Source: CBDAKK01 sp965196605
GTDB taxonomy: Bacteria > Spirochaetota > Spirochaetia > WTKD01 > G963693115
DNA length: 64,000 nucleotides
Assembly (NCBI GenBank): GCA_965196605.1
Contig: CBDAKK010000003.1
Span: 1-64,000 of the forward strand
Reading direction: 5' to 3'
Shown here: piece by piece, positions 62,329 through 64,000 of the stretch
How positions within the stretch are numbered: position 1 is the first letter of the stretch
Layout of the letters: each line of letters starts with the position of its first letter
The notes under the pieces: model-generated
Seen by the model: the letters and a program-made list of their open reading frames with translations, nothing else
What the model was told of the DNA's origin: nothing
Databases searched by the model: none
Position numbers and translations under genes: made by a program

Positions 62329-63631
62329 AATGGCGCCGAATGATTTTTAATGACGGAATGGCGCGGAGCCTACGCACTGGTACGTAGGTAGCGCATACGG
62401 AAAGTGCTATGGCAAATACACCAATTGGGAGCAGGTCCCACCAATATATGTGAAAGGGTATGCTTGTAAGGTAGTACTCGGTATTAAGCAAATGCACGGG
62501 TTCATTGTGGCCTAAGACTGCGCGCGCCGCATTTATTAGCGAGTCTGCCCATGCAATAAGCGTGTTGGCAGCGGCGTTAAGCCCTACCCCACCCGCTATG
62601 CCTAAACATGCACTCACTATTCCGTTTGTAAGCGCCTGTAAAAAGAGTTGCTGTTCCAGCTTTTTAGGCTGCGCGCCCAGAGCCTTGAGTATTGCAATGT
62701 CAGTCTCAAGGTCTACCACGCGCATGCCCATGGTTGATGAAAGCGTTATTGCGGCAAGCAGCACTGCTACAACCATCACCGCGTTTAGTAGTTGTTTTGT
62801 TTCAATAAACAAGGCATAGCGCCGTACATCCTGTTGGTACCACGAGGAAATTATGCCGTAATTTTTTAAGGCACTTGCCAGTTCTGCAAGGAGCGCCGCG
62901 CCCTTATTGCTTTTTTGTGCAGCGCGTTTTACCAGCGCGTTTGGTAGACTAAAGGGGTCTGCAATTTTCATTTTTACAAATGCGCGTTGGTCTGCTCCCG
63001 TAAAAGAAGCAGCGGCGCGCGTAAATGGCACAAATGCCCAGGCCCTGTCTAATTCTTCGTAGCCCACGCTAACAATGCCAGAGACAACAAAGCGCATTAT
63101 TTTTGGCAAAGCCGATGGCGCATCCGACTGAACCGTGAGCAACAAAAGCGAGTCACCTACATGCGCAGAAAGTTTTTCTGCCACGGCTGTTCCAAGTACA
63201 ATGCTTTTTTCGTTTTCAAAGGCCAAGCGCCCTGCTTCAAGTTGCACATATTTTACAAAGCCGCGTTCTTTAAAGAGTGCGGGTTCCACACCCCTTATAG
63301 TAATGCCGCTACGCTTCATGCCCTTGCGTAATATGCCCCCGCCAGTAATTTCTGCAAACGCACTTTGTATTTCCGGAAATTCTTCCACTACTTTTTTTAC
63401 GCTTTGAATGCGCTTTGCTTGTTCTTCAGACTGAAGCATGGAGAGTACAATGTGCGCACTGCTGGTTTCTATAATGCGATTGGAGATTTCTTCCACCATG
63501 CTTTTGGTTGCTTGCTGCACCAAGACCAGCGGAATAAGCGATATGGTTACAAGGCTTATTTGTAAAACTACAAACGAGCGTTTGCTCCGCCATAGCTGCG
63601 AAAAAAAAGAGTAGCGCATTTTGAGGCTCAC
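62327..63631 (-). CDS. ABC transporter permease, LolC/LolE-like (FtsX family)
   Basis: A 434-aa inner-membrane protein. One N-terminal span (residues 19-42) is followed by a large periplasmic MacB-like domain (IVLSMLQSEEQAKRIQSVKK, then ITIRGVEPALFKERGFVK, then SIVLGTAVAEKLSAHVGDSLLLL), then three spans with the FtsX signature TLSSTMGMRVVDLETDIAILKALGA near residue 310. The family releases lipoproteins from the inner membrane to LolA. The start is a GTG at 63631 overlapping the ATPase stop as GTGA; an ATG at 63619 is also possible. LolA is encoded at 41032. Confidence 0.88.
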   Translation of the reverse strand: MSLKMRYSFFSQLWRSKRSFVVLQISLVTISLIPLVLVQQATKSMVEEISNRIIETSSAHIVLSMLQSEEQAKRIQSVKKVVEEFPEIQSAFAEITGGGILRKGMKRSGITIRGVEPALFKERGFVKYVQLEAGRLAFENEKSIVLGTAVAEKLSAHVGDSLLLLTVQSDAPSALPKIMRFVVSGIVSVGYEELDRAWAFVPFTRAAASFTGADQRAFVKMKIADPFSLPNALVKRAAQKSNKGAALLAELASALKNYGIISSWYQQDVRRYALFIETKQLLNAVMVVAVLLAAITLSSTMGMRVVDLETDIAILKALGAQPKKLEQQLFLQALTNGIVSACLGIAGGVGLNAAANTLIAWADSLINAARAVLGHNEPVHLLNTEYYLTSIPFHIYWWDLLPIGVFAIALSVCATYVPVRRLRAIPSLKIIRRH

Positions 63632-64000
63632 CCTATGCTTTTGTGAAACGCAAGGCTTCCATCTTCAAGGTGTATGTGCGAGTGCGCTATGGAGAGAAAG
63701 GTATTGTCATGCGTCGCAACCACCAGTGTGGCCTTGGCTTCGCTTACTAATTCCGAAAGCATGGTGCGAATGTATTCTGAGTTTCGGGCATCGAGCGCGC
63801 CCGTCGGTTCATCCGCAAGTATGAGGGACGGGCTGTGCACAATGGCGCGCGCAACGGCAACGCGTTGGCATTCTCCACCTGAAAGCTGCTTTGCAGTATG
63901 GGTCGTTCGCTTCTCCAGCCCAACACGCACAAGCACATTGCGCGCTTTTTCTCGCGCCTCTCGTTTTTTTTCACCGTTCATGAGCAGGGGCAACATGACG
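63628..64000 (-). CDS. lolD: ABC transporter ATP-binding protein, LolD-like (partial)
   Basis: The C-terminal ~123 residues of an ABC ATPase, open to the window edge, so Walker A lies outside. Visible are KQLSGGECQRVAVARAIVHSPSLILADEPTGALDARNS (signature motif, Walker B and D-loop) and VVATHDNTFLSIAHSHIHLEDG (H-loop). The VMLPLLM segment at the edge is typical of LolD/MacB ATPases. The stop overlaps the permease start by 4 bp, so both belong to one lipoprotein-export operon. Confidence 0.9.
   Translation of the reverse strand, partial: VMLPLLMNGEKKREAREKARNVLVRVGLEKRTTHTAKQLSGGECQRVAVARAIVHSPSLILADEPTGALDARNSEYIRTMLSELVSEAKATLVVATHDNTFLSIAHSHIHLEDGSLAFHKSIG

Overview
The window looks like a spirochaete chromosome of the Treponema type. 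This is inferred from gene content rather than from any rRNA, since none is present: many lipoproteins with short signal peptides, a Lol-type ABC exporter with LolA, a UvrD-type helicase next to a truncated HemL-like protein, an archaeal-type AspRS, an aroD-aroE fusion and long imperfect intergenic repeats. No phage, plasmid, transposase, CRISPR or rRNA operon is visible; one tRNA-Ala(UGC) is present.

Layout. 1-8846: an L-fucose/L-arabinose isomerase-like enzyme (cut by the window start) behind a sugar-binding protein, mnmG, a lipoprotein aminopeptidase, two tandem LysE-type exporters, a glycosyltransferase and coaX. 8847-12820: a small Cys-rich protein, repeat block A, a membrane-protein gene split by an in-frame stop, an aminotransferase and a lipoprotein. 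12877-22754 (minus): a co-directional run yajC-secD-secF-hydrolase-HMG-CoA reductase-AGPS-like flavoenzyme-condensation-type acyltransferase-zinc-ribbon membrane protein-lipase, combining protein export with lipid/isoprenoid chemistry. 22898-27504: tRNA-Ala, a subtilase-like lipoprotein, rsmD and recG. 27759-31346: a small secreted protein, a PTS EIICB with an Rpe-like epimerase, and a lipoprotein. 31400-35958: aroDE and aspS, divergent, pushed apart by a 1.3-kb insert carrying an NHL-repeat lipoprotein and flanked by 292-bp direct repeats of the aroDE/aspS junction.

35954-50085: three further intergenic repeat mosaics (C, D, E) separate a HemL-like/uvrD/rodZ-like/lolA run, a DUF6282 + MatC-type transporter pair, and a TRAP transporter operon (dctPQM) ending in D-galactonate dehydratase. 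50097-54333: a beta-barrel protein, a frameshifted S41 peptidase, a second NHL lipoprotein and a histidine phosphatase. 54570-62110 (minus): the remains of one giant gene (about 2,516 codons when repaired) for a repetitive surface lipoprotein built from ~271-codon units, broken by four separate lesions. 62327-64000: a LolCDE-like permease and ATPase (cut by the window end).

The most unusual material is (1) the decaying giant repeat lipoprotein, (2) the insert flanked by a long host-sequence duplication between aroDE and aspS, (3) the five-locus family of palindrome-rich intergenic mosaics, and (4) several gene-breaking lesions, two of them in poly-G tracts, which could be decay, phase variation or sequencing error. 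No complete new defence or mobile system was found. All family assignments come from reading motifs by eye, with no database search.
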